Assembly: GCA_965644295.1 (NCBI GenBank)
Contig: CBFFRP010000067.1
Span: forward strand, 118,700-182,699
DNA from: Paraphysomonas bandaiensis
Lineage: Eukaryota > Chrysophyceae
DNA: 64,000 nucleotides
Reading direction: 5' to 3'
This document shows, in pieces, positions 32,093 to 42,446 of this stretch. Every line of letters starts with the position of its first letter. The stretch's first letter is position 1. The notes beneath the pieces are model-generated. The model had not been told where the DNA came from and did not search any database. It worked only from the letters and a program-made list of their open reading frames with translations. The position numbers were made by a program, and so were the translations under genes.

Positions 32093-32220
32093 TATTAGGA
32101 TTCATCTTAATATAGTAAGATAGTATATGTGAGTTATGATGTAAGATAGTATATGTGAGTTATGATGTTAATTGAATATATCATGAACTGAAATAGAGAA
32201 AGTATCTGTTGAAGATACTC
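32093..32220 (+). repeat. Decayed solo LTR fragment related to the copia LTR
   Basis: Starts TATTAGGATTCATCTTAATA and continues with GTGAGTTATGATGT, CATGAACTGAAATAGAG and AGTATCTGTTGAAGATAC, all close to the first half of the 5747-6012 LTR. A ~26-bp segment around AAGATAGTATATGTGAGTTA is duplicated in tandem. The second LTR half is not recognisable. Confidence 0.7.
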
Positions 32221-32503
32221 ATTAGAAACTACAAGCTAATTTAAACAGACACTGGTTTATGTGCTTGCTCATGATTAGAACTATTATTAAGCTTGACAAA
32301 TCATATGTAACGAACAACTACGAGCTAATTACATCTGCAGGGCACCCATAATTAATACGAATATACTTTGAAGCACCACAATTTAAACTTATTTCCGTAA
32401 TTCGCTGTATTGCAGTAATGTTATATCAAAATCCTCTGACCACATTTCCTCAAAAACAGCATTCCCTGGTGCAAACAGTCATTGCTCTATAAACGTCAGC
32501 ACT
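32221..32503. other. 3' flank of the GH5 gene
   Basis: AT-rich, no gene seen. Confidence 0.3.
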
Positions 32504-35016
32504 TTATCTCATTTCGAGCGCTGGTGGATATTCGGGCTGCCTCTGACTCTCCACAGGGGAATACCCATTGAAGTAGGCTTGGACACGATTAATACAGTTA
32601 CCACAAAAGGAATCACTCCGTTCCGCAGCCCGACATGCAACCATGCCTATCGAACACGCCAGCGCAACAACCAAAAGCACCGACACCACCGTTACTATGA
32701 TCATTCCAGAAGTCCAGTACACCTCCTCTGAAGGAGGTTTCTGACAACTGGCCACAATTTCTTCCTTTAAAGAATTATAATTGTTTTCCCATTCATCTTT
32801 AGAAGGAAGCCATCCACGAGCTACAGCCTAGACAATAGGATTGAATATACAATAATTAAGGATACGACGTATATATATTTCTTGTCATGCACACTTTCGT
32901 AATGATGAGGTGTGCTCTTACCTTCTGAAAGCTCCATCGATCTTCTAACTCAGTTCGAAAATTCCAAAAGAACTGTCCATGAGAGGCAAGATCAAACAGA
33001 TTTAATTTGGCCATTGCTAGGTTGTGCATGATCTATACAACAGAACGGTTAGCAGAAGTATAGGTTGCCGGGCTGATCAGCACCTCGTCTTCATTAGAGT
33101 AATACTGGTCGATGGGGCACATACCATGATCTGGGGTTGAGTCACCTGCACATGTATTATTATAGAACCTTACAACGCAACAGAACAGTTCTCCAAAACC
33201 ATAGAAGCGAGCAATAAACAACACAATAGCTGTAAATCTCGTACACAAAGGGAATACCTGTTCCGAAAGGGCCTTGCTTCCCCTTAGAGGGGTCAGGGGG
33301 GGCACCAGGTTGTCCCATGTATGGTTCCGGACACGCCACCATCTCACACTCTACCTTTGGATAGCCGTCCAGATTGTCGTTGAAACCATTCAACCACATG
33401 GCACAATTGTCCTGATAACGCGGTCAGAATATACAGAACACAATCCAATGACAGCATTCTGAATTATAGGCTCACCGTTGCTAGTGACCACTCTCCAACA
33501 ACGACAGGAATGCCTTTTTGCTCCAATTCACGAACGGCACCGTTGTCAGTGCAAGCGTGCTCAATAAACCACGAAGGGTCGGCTTTCCAAGCCCAGGCCT
33601 ATGCATGATATTAAAACTCGCCACCCAAGGTTGCGTAGTAAAAAACACATTCGTGAGTCAGGTATTAGTACCTGGTATATGTGCGTATCAATGCCAAAGT
33701 TAGGACACCCTTTCAAGAAATCTCCCCTACATAATAAACAATATTCGTTGAGTTACATACAAAGCAGAGTGAGAATACATTGAAAATATACTACGCTATT
33801 GCGGGTAGGTCAAAAAACAGAAAAATCTGCTCACCATGTCTCCACGTTAAGTCTGAAGCTGTCATGGAAAAGAGTGATCCAGTGTGGAGCATCCTCTTGC
33901 ACGATTTGGTAGGCATGCCAATACCATTCCTTAAGAAGGTCGATGGGAGTGTGCTCCCAAGGTTCATTTACTGCAATAAATAATAAGCCACATGAAAGAA
34001 CTATCAAGCAGTAAACAGTCCTGTCAAGCCTACTCTACATATAATGTTCGCACACATCTATAAATACTAGAGATATCTAGTTGCAAGTAAGCAGCACGGC
34101 AAGAGGGTCACCTGGCTCAACGCCTACAACTGTAGGCTCATGCTTGTACATTTGTACAATATTTTTGATAACTCTGAGGCCATGAAGAAGGTTATCTCGG
34201 TCAATATCAGTGTACGACTGAGTAGTACGATTAAAATGTCCAACCCAATCTCCGCTTCGAAGATCCCAGTGTTCAAATGAGTTATCCTCATGCCAAACTA
34301 GGTCGACGGTTTCGCCGGAGTTATCAAGCCCATTTTGGGAATCCTTCATTGCGTGAACATCAATGAGCACTCCCATTTTGTATTTTTTACACAAAGCTAT
34401 GACACGGTCGATTTCATCCAGAGAGCCCTCCCAGCAGTCAGGATAAGGCTCGTAGGGTTCGTACATCCAGTCACCTACAGGAATTCGGAGAGTCGTTGCT
34501 CCTGCATAAAAGAACAAAGTACATTCAAACAGGGCCACGAAGATATATACATATACAGTGCAGAAATAATTTCATCACGAATTATAATTTTATATATACC
34601 ACCTGAGTCATGAAGGTTCTTGATGATATCCTCTGTCACCCATGACTGCCAGTGCCTTCGTAGCTGTTTATTTGCTTCTTCTGGACCAAGTGCTTCACAG
34701 AAACTCATACTATCCATTCCAACTTTATCTTTCTACAGGCCAAATTAGTGATTACTGGAGTTTATGTAATGAATCAGTACCTCTGATGCTCCCAAAAACT
34801 GATAAAATAGAGATGGTGTAATCCACGGCTGTCGGAAGACAATTACATGCATAAATATGCTTATAATATAAATACCTCAAGTACCATCCATCCACCAAGT
34901 GCTGTACCACGAAAATGGAAATCATTTGAACCAGTGTGCTTACAAGTGTATTTGTTTTTATGCGCATTGACTGTTAGCACATACAAACCTGTAATTATGA
35001 TAGAAAAAATATGCAT
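32504..35016 (-). CDS. GH5 exo-beta-1,3-glucanase-like, secreted and membrane-anchored, 11 exons
   Basis: A glycoside hydrolase family 5 enzyme expected to cut beta-1,3-glucans outside the cell or in the secretory path. Exons: 35016-34876, 34828-34781, 34732-34603, 34501-34112, 33970-33835, 33726-33672, 33598-33476, 33411-33258, 33145-33084, 33032-32922, 32827-32504; 557 residues. The start ATG gives a signal peptide, MHIFSIIITGLYVLTVNA. Then come FRGTALGGWMVLE and PWITPSLF, the start of the fold. TLRIPVGDW, LIDVHAMKDSQNGLDNSG, the acid/base glutamate in VEPVNEPW, FHDSFR, and the nucleophile glutamate in VVGEWSLAT follow in family order. The C-terminus has one membrane helix (MIIVTVVSVLLVVALACSIG), then a short cytoplasmic tail. 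Introns are 47-113 bp. The eighth intron (33257-33146) and the 51-bp ninth (33083-33033) are read partly as coding by a plain ORF search. Most oligosaccharide substrates are possible; laminarin-type glucan is the best guess. Confidence 0.85.
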
Positions 35017-36254
35017 TTTAAACAACAGTTATGCTTAGATTTGCATAAATATAATCAATGGTTAACGATATGCCGATCTAGGCAATATTTAATGCAAACT
35101 CATCCAGTGCAGTTAAAGAGGGCCAACCAGGAGATCTTCTGCCTTGCTATGTACGCATATACCATATATATATATATATGTACGTACTCTATACGTGTGT
35201 ACGTGTGTGCTGTAGACCATTGTACAGCAATGTCATGTAGTCCATGTATTCCGTGATATACGTATGTATATAGTAGAGAGAATATCACCACATTCCCTCT
35301 TTGAAAAAACAAGTACAGTATACCGGGTATACTGTTGTGTATTACAGATATCGTATACCATAATATACCATACTATACAGTCATATACAGTGTTTAGTCG
35401 TTAGGAGCAGCAGAGTATTACAGTTACACATGCATACATTGCAATGTTGTGGATGCATTTGCTCTCCATGAGACTTAACCCTTTCAACAATATATTAGTG
35501 TGTATTGAAGTCAGAAAACGTCGGCACAAACGCTATAATTCTATCTATAATCCATGTCAGAACAAGCAGGTCCAGAGAATACTGTTGGTGGGTCCTCGAA
35601 GTATGCGAAGGTTTGACATGTATTACCACAACACTGTAGCATACAGTAATTGCTTTTTTATAAGGCTTTCACTGTACCACCCGAATTTCCTGAATCTCTT
35701 AGAACTCTTGTTCGTGAAATATTACGGAATCAGCCCCAAAGTGCACTTGATATTCATAAATTCGGTATAATAATTTCGTAAAATCCGTCGTGGTTTTTTA
35801 ATAATTTGTCGCAGCTTTAGAACACTTTACGCAACAGCTTAACGAAAGGGCATATGCAGAGGCTGTTGGTGAAGATAATTAATCTAAATTTGGAAGGGCG
35901 TATGGTCATCTGTTACCTGTTTCACTGTTTATAATATTACTTCCAAGTGTTGTAGTTGTTTTAAGAGATAATCAAACTTTCCCTGTGGTTAATCTTCTTC
36001 ACCCGATGTGTTAGGATATATGACGGCGAGTAAATTTTTTTCAAGGCGATTCTGCTGTGAAACAAACCATTTTCATAGGGTAAACGCATACAAATGCATA
36101 CACAAACAGTACTTATAAATAAAATGAACAATTTACAAAGTAGTCTATACTTGATTGACAATGACGGTATTTTTAAATACTGCCAAATATTCCAATTTCT
36201 GATTGAGATCAGGATAACGTTGGGCAATATTACACTCAGCTAATAGGATTGTTC
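35017..36254. other. Intergenic upstream of the GH5 gene
   Basis: Holds the GH5 promoter, a TA microsatellite at about 35163-35178, and TATAC/GTATA words at 35310-35395. No gene was supported; the 108-codon frame at 35444 has no recognisable motif. Confidence 0.35.
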
Positions 36255-36825
36255 TATATTGAAAGTTTTATTAGTAGCAATAGGTGTTAAGAATCAGTAC
36301 CAGTTTAGAAGCTAGAAGTAAACTAGCCACGTCAGATAGACGTCTACCTGTAGCTTACTAGTACAAACTCTATTATCCTACTATTTAACGCTACGGAGGC
36401 TGCTTGTGCGTCGCCGAAAGTACTAAGGCGCAACCACCTCCGCTCTATCGCTCAAAGCAAACGCCGTGAGCAAGCAAAATGTTGATATACCTGACATCTG
36501 CTGACTTCAGTTTTGAGTTCTTAAGGTAAATATCCTGGATGCTTGACTTCAGTTGGCAGCCTAAAACCCCGGTTACCCTTCAGGTAGGCCCATTTCCGGA
36601 TGCCTGTTTATTGTTTATTCGTCAAGGCTCAAAGTCGTCTACACAAGCCAGTGACACTTATTATGGTGTCCAGTGTCCATTGTACCACGCAAGCATTCGG
36701 CTATGAGTGGGTAGGACGTTATCTGGTGACTATGTTTGCGGCTCACGTTAGTTTCCCGAATAAATCTCTCTGGTATTTATCCCCCAGAACACCACGAAAA
36801 GGTGAGAGTCTGACTTTGTTGAGGG
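36255..36825 (-). repeat. R1 repeat copy, reverse orientation
   Basis: About 570 bp, complement of the 28407 copy, from TATATTGAAAGTTTTATTAG to CTGACTTTGTTGAGGG. It has extra sequence around 36440-36520. No target duplication was clear. Confidence 0.6.
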
Positions 36826-38193
36826 TACGATGTTAGAGAAGTTGTTGTTCATGGTATATTCTAAGTGCTATTTCGGTGGAGCACAAGACAGGATATACGT
36901 TTTCATAAGACAGGTCATAGGCGGATGCAGCAGTGGTCACTCCATTTTTTGCTTTTGTGTGAATACTACCTTTGCATCGCATACATATTCTTTCTCATTA
37001 GTAAATTATAAATTACATGGAATTATATTTAGTCGTTTGCTAGTTATGAGGTTTGAGCAGTTAAAACCCACTCCAGCAGTTGAGTATAATGAATATTAAA
37101 GATTAGGGATGATAGGTATATTACAAGACCGAATAGTCGAATTCAGCTGGTGCTAGAAGGAGTGTTTCGTTGATTAAAAACATGTGCTATTTGTTTAAAA
37201 TATTGGTATTTTGACCATTAATCTCCTTCGAGCATTGCTACTTGGGATGCAAGTGTAAACGACTTCAAAATGAAATAATGTTGCGGATAGCATTTTGATA
37301 AAGTGTAACTAACTATTCGGTTATTTTTATGAATAATGAGTTGCAGAGGGAAAAGGGCAGCCAATTCGGGAGGCTCGGAAGGAAGTCAGCGACTAGTACT
37401 CCAAGAAAATAGTTTGAACGCAACAGGACATCTCATATCCGAGAATCTGTATGTCTGAGATTTCGATGGACGTATTTCTTTAACTCCTAAAGCAGACAAA
37501 TTAGAGAAGATATGATGATAGATCAGTGCCATCAGTGAATGTCTTGTTAAGATCCAAGGCTAAGGAAATCATCTATCAGATTCAGAGAGTATCCCACATT
37601 ACAATGTCATTACAGGGACAGTTAGAGACACCACACATGATATTTTAAAAGCCATTATTATCTCTCTTACAAACCTTAAAAGGTTAAAGTGGATGAAGTG
37701 AAGGAGTTTAGTGGGGTGGACGAGGTCATATACATTTAACCATCTAAGTGTGGATACGATTATACGATTATATGGTGAGTGGTGCGTGTATATCAACTAG
37801 AAAAGTGGATTGGGCTTTGTAAAATGTAACAAGAGTGCTATCTTATCATTGTTACTCAGCTATCCACCTCAGGATTCACTGCGTGTGAATTGTATGCACA
37901 AGATCCTCGTCTGCAGCAAATATCTGGATATGGAACAGATGCACATGCTGCACTCTTGAGGAAATTTAGACCCTACTGTACAAATACATCCGTTTTTTGC
38001 CTCAAACACTGAATATCCTCATTTTATATCCCTGTTTTCGTGTGTTTTTGGCCAGAAACTGTGTGAATGTACACCTCCAGCACATGCATGTACTTCCAGC
38101 AACTCTATCTGACTGTAGGTGGAGTGGAGGCAGCGGGAACTATCAAACCAGTTCCAACTCGTCGGATGTTATCTCACTAGATTTCTATCAATA
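36826..38193. other. Intergenic with an orphan coding-like fragment
   Basis: No complete gene. Positions 37873-38012 (+) hold an open frame after a splice-acceptor-like CCACCTCAG. It reads FTACELYAQDPRLQQISGYG then DAHAALLRKFRPYC and stops, which looks like a last exon or gene relic. No family was recognised. The rest is AT-rich. Confidence 0.3.
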
Positions 38194-39561
38194 ATGGCGT
38201 CTTTAAAGACGTTATTCTTAACTATCTATTCTATTCTATTAACACAATGTTCATGTTCATCTATAAGGAATGAAACATGTCCCACTGCATATCCCGTATC
38301 TATCCATAACATCCCTATCAACTACTTCGACCAACTGCAGCATATTAAACTCACATCTTCTTCATATACTATACAAAATTTACAATTAAATTCTTTAGCT
38401 GTTTTGCTAGATGGGACATTGATTTTGAGGGACATTGAATGTGGATCTATTAATGATATTACTTTAAAAGCGAGACGTAGTTTTATAAGTGGCCCTATAT
38501 CTATCCACAGTTTGTCTGATGATTGCCCTGTTTTAAAACAATTGGATACAATATATTTTTCGTCGAGTTCTGGACTTCTGACAGAACAGCATATTATGAT
38601 TGACTGGTTACAACAGCTTCCAGAAGATGATGTGGTACACTATATTCGCCACTATGGTCTCCGGACGCACCGCAAACTTGTATTCACCGCTTTGAGTTCC
38701 AAGGAACTTATCATGAGTATATTTTATGGTGTTAAACTTCCGGAAGGTGATCCGCGTGGGAACGTTCCATTCAGTATGTATCTCATTCACGACCCGTCAC
38801 CCACCTACGGTTATCGAATTACCACTGGAGGGCCTAATATTGTCAATGAGCATACATATGATTTGAAAATGAATTTGAGAAGTATCACTCCCTATATTCA
38901 TTGTACTGATAACATAGAGGAGACCAAGCAAAACATGAAAGTGTTGGGGGTTCTCGATCACTTCTATAGACAGAGACAATTCGAATCATTGACCCATGTC
39001 TTCGATACATTAAACAGTGTTTCATCTTTTTCTTATCTAGTGATGCGTAATTTTGAAGGATACCCTGATCAAATTGTGATTGACGAACACCTTGATGTTG
39101 ACATCCTTTGTTCAGATTACTTTTTAGCGAAACGAATATTAGATGGTATTGCGGCCTGTCCTTCAACTGAAATGTATGAAAACCGAGGTTCTAGAATACT
39201 TAATTATGTTGAAGTCAATGGTAGTGAGGTAATGTTCGACCTACGGTATATGGGAGATAATTACTACTCGTTGAGTTTGCAGCGATACATGATGGCGAGA
39301 AGAGTTAGGCGTAAAAACTTTTATGTTCCCGATAACGACACGTTTATACACACCCTATTGTATCATGCTTTGGTTCATAAGCCCACAATATCCCCTACAT
39401 ACGAGCAGAAATTTAAGCAACTGGGTATATGGCCAGAGAGTGGAAGGATAAAGGAATTGCAAGACACTCTGGTCACTTTTATGAATAACAATGGCTTCTT
39501 CTTTGTTAAACCTAATGACCCCACGGTTGGATTCTTTATGGCTATGGGATTTATGTCGTAG
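38194..39561 (+). CDS. Secreted protein with nucleotidyltransferase-like region
   Basis: A single-exon gene of 455 residues. The start ATG (38194) gives a clear signal peptide (LKTLFLTIYSILLTQCSC); the frame is open 25 codons further upstream but lacks that logic. The C-terminal half has YLVMRNFEGYPDQIVIDEH followed by LDVDILCSDY, then FDLRYMGDNYYSLSLQRYM, and FIHTLLYHALVHKPTISPTY. The D-x-D in LDVDIL resembles the metal site of nucleotidyltransferase-fold proteins, and the ordered blocks look like a conserved family that I cannot name with certainty. Residues 30-250 are not recognised. N-glycosylation sites (NET, NGS, NDT) fit a secretory location. It may act in glycan or phosphodiester chemistry, but this is inference only. 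Confidence 0.55.
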   Translation: MASLKTLFLTIYSILLTQCSCSSIRNETCPTAYPVSIHNIPINYFDQLQHIKLTSSSYTIQNLQLNSLAVLLDGTLILRDIECGSINDITLKARRSFISGPISIHSLSDDCPVLKQLDTIYFSSSSGLLTEQHIMIDWLQQLPEDDVVHYIRHYGLRTHRKLVFTALSSKELIMSIFYGVKLPEGDPRGNVPFSMYLIHDPSPTYGYRITTGGPNIVNEHTYDLKMNLRSITPYIHCTDNIEETKQNMKVLGVLDHFYRQRQFESLTHVFDTLNSVSSFSYLVMRNFEGYPDQIVIDEHLDVDILCSDYFLAKRILDGIAACPSTEMYENRGSRILNYVEVNGSEVMFDLRYMGDNYYSLSLQRYMMARRVRRKNFYVPDNDTFIHTLLYHALVHKPTISPTYEQKFKQLGIWPESGRIKELQDTLVTFMNNNGFFFVKPNDPTVGFFMAMGFMS

Positions 39562-39871
39562 CGAAACTGCACTGCCATTAGTAATTTTTAATAGAACTAT
39601 ATCAGCCCAGTTTATTACTGACAAGAGAGTTTTCACTACGGAGTTGTTATAAACCATGAAGGTCGGAACTGCAAAAAAATGTTTTAGAATATGTAATCAT
39701 TCAGCTAAACAATATAGCAAGGTTGCAACAAATGATGACTAGTGTTTATCTAATGTCCACAGAGTTCAGTTATCTTTTTTCAATGGTCAATATGCCAGTT
39801 TCTATTAATCTTATGTAAATATTAGCTTATGACAATCTACGAAATGTAAAATATGTAGCGAGCTATATATA
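39562..39871. other. 3' flank of the secreted protein gene
   Basis: AT-rich, no gene seen. Confidence 0.3.
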
Positions 39872-40172
39872 TTTCGTTCATGTCAACCACTGCTCAACTT
39901 TCGTACTATCTTAAATCGTCATGATACGATACTTCAGTTTCACAGTTATCGCTATGTAGTATCTTTGACTACGTATTACTGCATTCAACGTATTCTACAG
40001 TACTATCTTGTGTTGGAATACGTATGCCTCTCTAAGATAGTTCTATAGAATACGGTGAATACAGTAATACGTAGTTAAACATACTATATAGCTATAACTG
40101 TGAAACTAAAGTATTGTACCACGACTGTACAAGATACGGAAGTTGATCAGTGGATGACATGAACAAATTATA
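39872..40172. repeat. ~300-bp imperfect foldback element
   Basis: Two arms of about 140 bp face each other across a ~20-bp centre near 40020. Left arm: TTCATGTCAACCACTG ... AGTTTCACAGTTATCGCTAT ... GACTACGTATTACTGCATTC. The right arm, read on the other strand, gives TTCATGTCATCCACTG ... AGTTTCACAGTTATAGCTAT ... AACTACGTATTACTGTATTC. Identity of the arms is roughly 85-90% by eye. No target duplication was identified. Confidence 0.65.
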
Positions 40173-40288
40173 TTATCATGTTGTTGATGAGATTTTACTT
40201 GACAACACAATTGTGTATACAATTATAATAACATAATCTATCATCTATCTAGTTTGATTAACTTTAACATCTCTTAAAACGATCTTCA

Positions 40289-40660
40289 TTGTCTGAAATG
40301 TTCTATAGTCAATATGTGGTAGCAAATGCGGATGAGAGAAGGAGGATAGAGCTGATATTCCATGGTTCGACGAGAGCAACGTTGAGCAATGGATCGAAGC
40401 TTATGAGAAAGAATCAGAGTGAGGTGGCTCTAGAAAGGCCACCAGAAGAAGTGAACTTCGGAATTCAACCCCTGAACAGTCTTGAGACCAAGTCCTACAA
40501 GAAAGCGGTGGAAAAGTATTGGAAGGCAAATGCAATTGCCTATTTATACTGCAGAGAGGTGGTGAAGCGATCTCCGAAGGCGCTGCAGAAATTTCATCTG
40601 AAGCACAAGGTATTGGAAATTGCTCATTTTAAGCTAGATCATAGAGAGAATTTGTCGTAA
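40289..40660 (+). CDS. Hypothetical 123-aa frame, possibly a gag relic
   Basis: The frame contains LIFHGSTRATLSNGSKLM and YKKAVEKYWKANAIAYLYC, a charged, helix-rich sequence with better composition than neighbouring frames. It lies 0.4 kb before a copia gag-protease relic in the same orientation, so it could be the start of that element's gag. No firm homology. Confidence 0.3.
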   Translation: MSEMFYSQYVVANADERRRIELIFHGSTRATLSNGSKLMRKNQSEVALERPPEEVNFGIQPLNSLETKSYKKAVEKYWKANAIAYLYCREVVKRSPKALQKFHLKHKVLEIAHFKLDHRENLS

Positions 40661-41041
40661 GACTAGATAGATTTATTAATATCATTTACACGAAGTTGTG
40701 ATAACCAACACTAACTCATTTTAATCTACGCATAATATCCTACATATGCGAACCTCTCGTTACTGAACATATCTTGAAAGATCAAACTATTTCAGTTTCT
40801 CAATGTCATCATAGCCTTTGTACATCACTGTATTTCACTGTATTCTCGCACATTGTCTTCAAGTGACATATCCTGAATATACTAGAATAAGATCCATATT
40901 CTAATACAAGGAGTTCAAGGCAGCTGAAGGAAGGATAAACAACTTCAGCGCAAGAGAGATGGTTAGCACTTTGAAATCGTGTTTTAATGGCCAATGATGT
41001 ACCATATGAATTGTTATCCAAATGTATCGACAGTTCGACGA

Positions 41042-41599
41042 CACCAAGTATGGAAGGAAAATTATAGAGAAGAAGCGCGAGAGCGCGGAGGATCTAGGAG
41101 GATCCTACAAAGAGAAAGTGTTCTTGTTCTTATTGCTCTAAAAAAGGTATAATACACAATCATAATACAGAACAATGTAGGAAGAAAAAGGGGGAAACGA
41201 AGGGACAAAGACCGGAAAGTAAGGAATACAGTATATGTAAAAATCCAAAAACCATCGTGCTAACGAATGTCCTCGAAATTCCACTGGAAAGACCAAGAAA
41301 CCCCAGAAATCTGGGAAAGTATTCACGTTCGAGAATATCCGCAGAGGAGGAACCGAATCTGACTCTGAGTCCGACGAAGTGAATATGATTTATGACTGTG
41401 CTGTCGATATATATGCCAAATATGATGCACGCTGTATGATTGACACAGACCACTATACATATATAGACACATGCTGTTCGTCTTCTATGTTTTAGTGAAC
41501 GACCAAAGTATAATTGATGATGTGTCCTACACAGACAAAGTAATCAGAGGCTCCAAGAAAGGAACTGAGATTAACGTAACTGCTACAGGAAGGAATACA
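41042..41599 (+). pseudogene. Broken copia gag-protease fragment, plus-strand arm
   Basis: Translates, with stops and frameshifts, through a zinc-knuckle-like CSYCSKKG ... EQCRKKKGE, then an acidic stretch, a protease site YIDTCCSS, and VIRGSKKGTEINVTATG as in copia proteases. Positions 41163-41510 are repeated in reverse at 41600-41950. This family is not the same as the intact element at 5747. Confidence 0.6.
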
Positions 41600-41960
41600 C
41601 TTTGGTCGTTCACTAAAAACAAAGAAGACGAACAGCATGTGTCTATATATGTATACTGTGCATCGTCAATCATACAGCAATAATCAATTTTGGTAAACAT
41701 ATCGACAGCACAGTCATAAATCATATTCACTTCTTCGGACTCAGAGTCAGATTCGGTTCCTCCTCTGCGGATATTCTCAAACGTGAATACTTTCCCAGAT
41801 TTCTGGGGTTTTCAGTGAAATTTCGGGGGCATTCGTTAGCACAATGTCTTTTGGATTTTTACATACTCTGCATCCTGTGTATTCCTTACTGCCCGGTTTT
41901 TGTCCCTTCGTTTCCCCCTTTTTCTTCCTACATTGTTCTGTATTACGAGAACCATACATA
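41600..41960 (-). pseudogene. Copia gag-protease fragment, minus-strand arm
   Basis: The minus strand reads NTEQCRKKKGETKG, VCKNPKDIVLTNAPEISL, a frameshifted acidic stretch and YIDTCCSSSLFLVNDQSV. It is a near copy of the plus-strand arm, head to head across an 89-bp spacer (41511-41599). Both arms are truncated. Confidence 0.6.
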
Positions 41961-42446
41961 TTCCAACAAAGCGATGCAAATTACATAGAATTCAACTTTT
42001 GTAATTCATTATAATTTGATCACACATAAAGAAAGTTCTGATAAATACAGAGCACAACAACAGCAATTCACAAAAACACAATGACAACAATCGGGTTTCA
42101 AATTCTCGTATAACCTACGGCCACCTGGAAGCTCATTATACAATATGAAACGAATATAATAATACTAGCGCTTTCCCGCTAGTCCTGTCGTCGATTTCCG
42201 CCTATCTACGAAGCACAAAGCGTTACAGAACACAACTACGGTATAATATCAGACAGCATTAGCTTATACCTTGTGTCGCTATCACTGCTTGAGTCACAGA
42301 TTTTAATGATCTCCTTCGATCTCTTCCGCCGAAGCTGCTTGATCCAGAAGACGTCGATGCACGTCTAGCCGCCTGCGGGCCACCGCTACTCCCATCTCTA
42401 TACAAGCGCTTGAGCTATATAAACAACCGCACTATTTCAACACCAC
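41961..42446. other. 3' flank of the EF-hand gene
   Basis: Contains a possible extra exon of the minus-strand EF-hand gene at about 42414-42270, after a TATATAG acceptor. In the frame dictated by the donor it would add a short tail; another frame is open and Ser/Arg-rich. Otherwise no gene. Confidence 0.35.
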
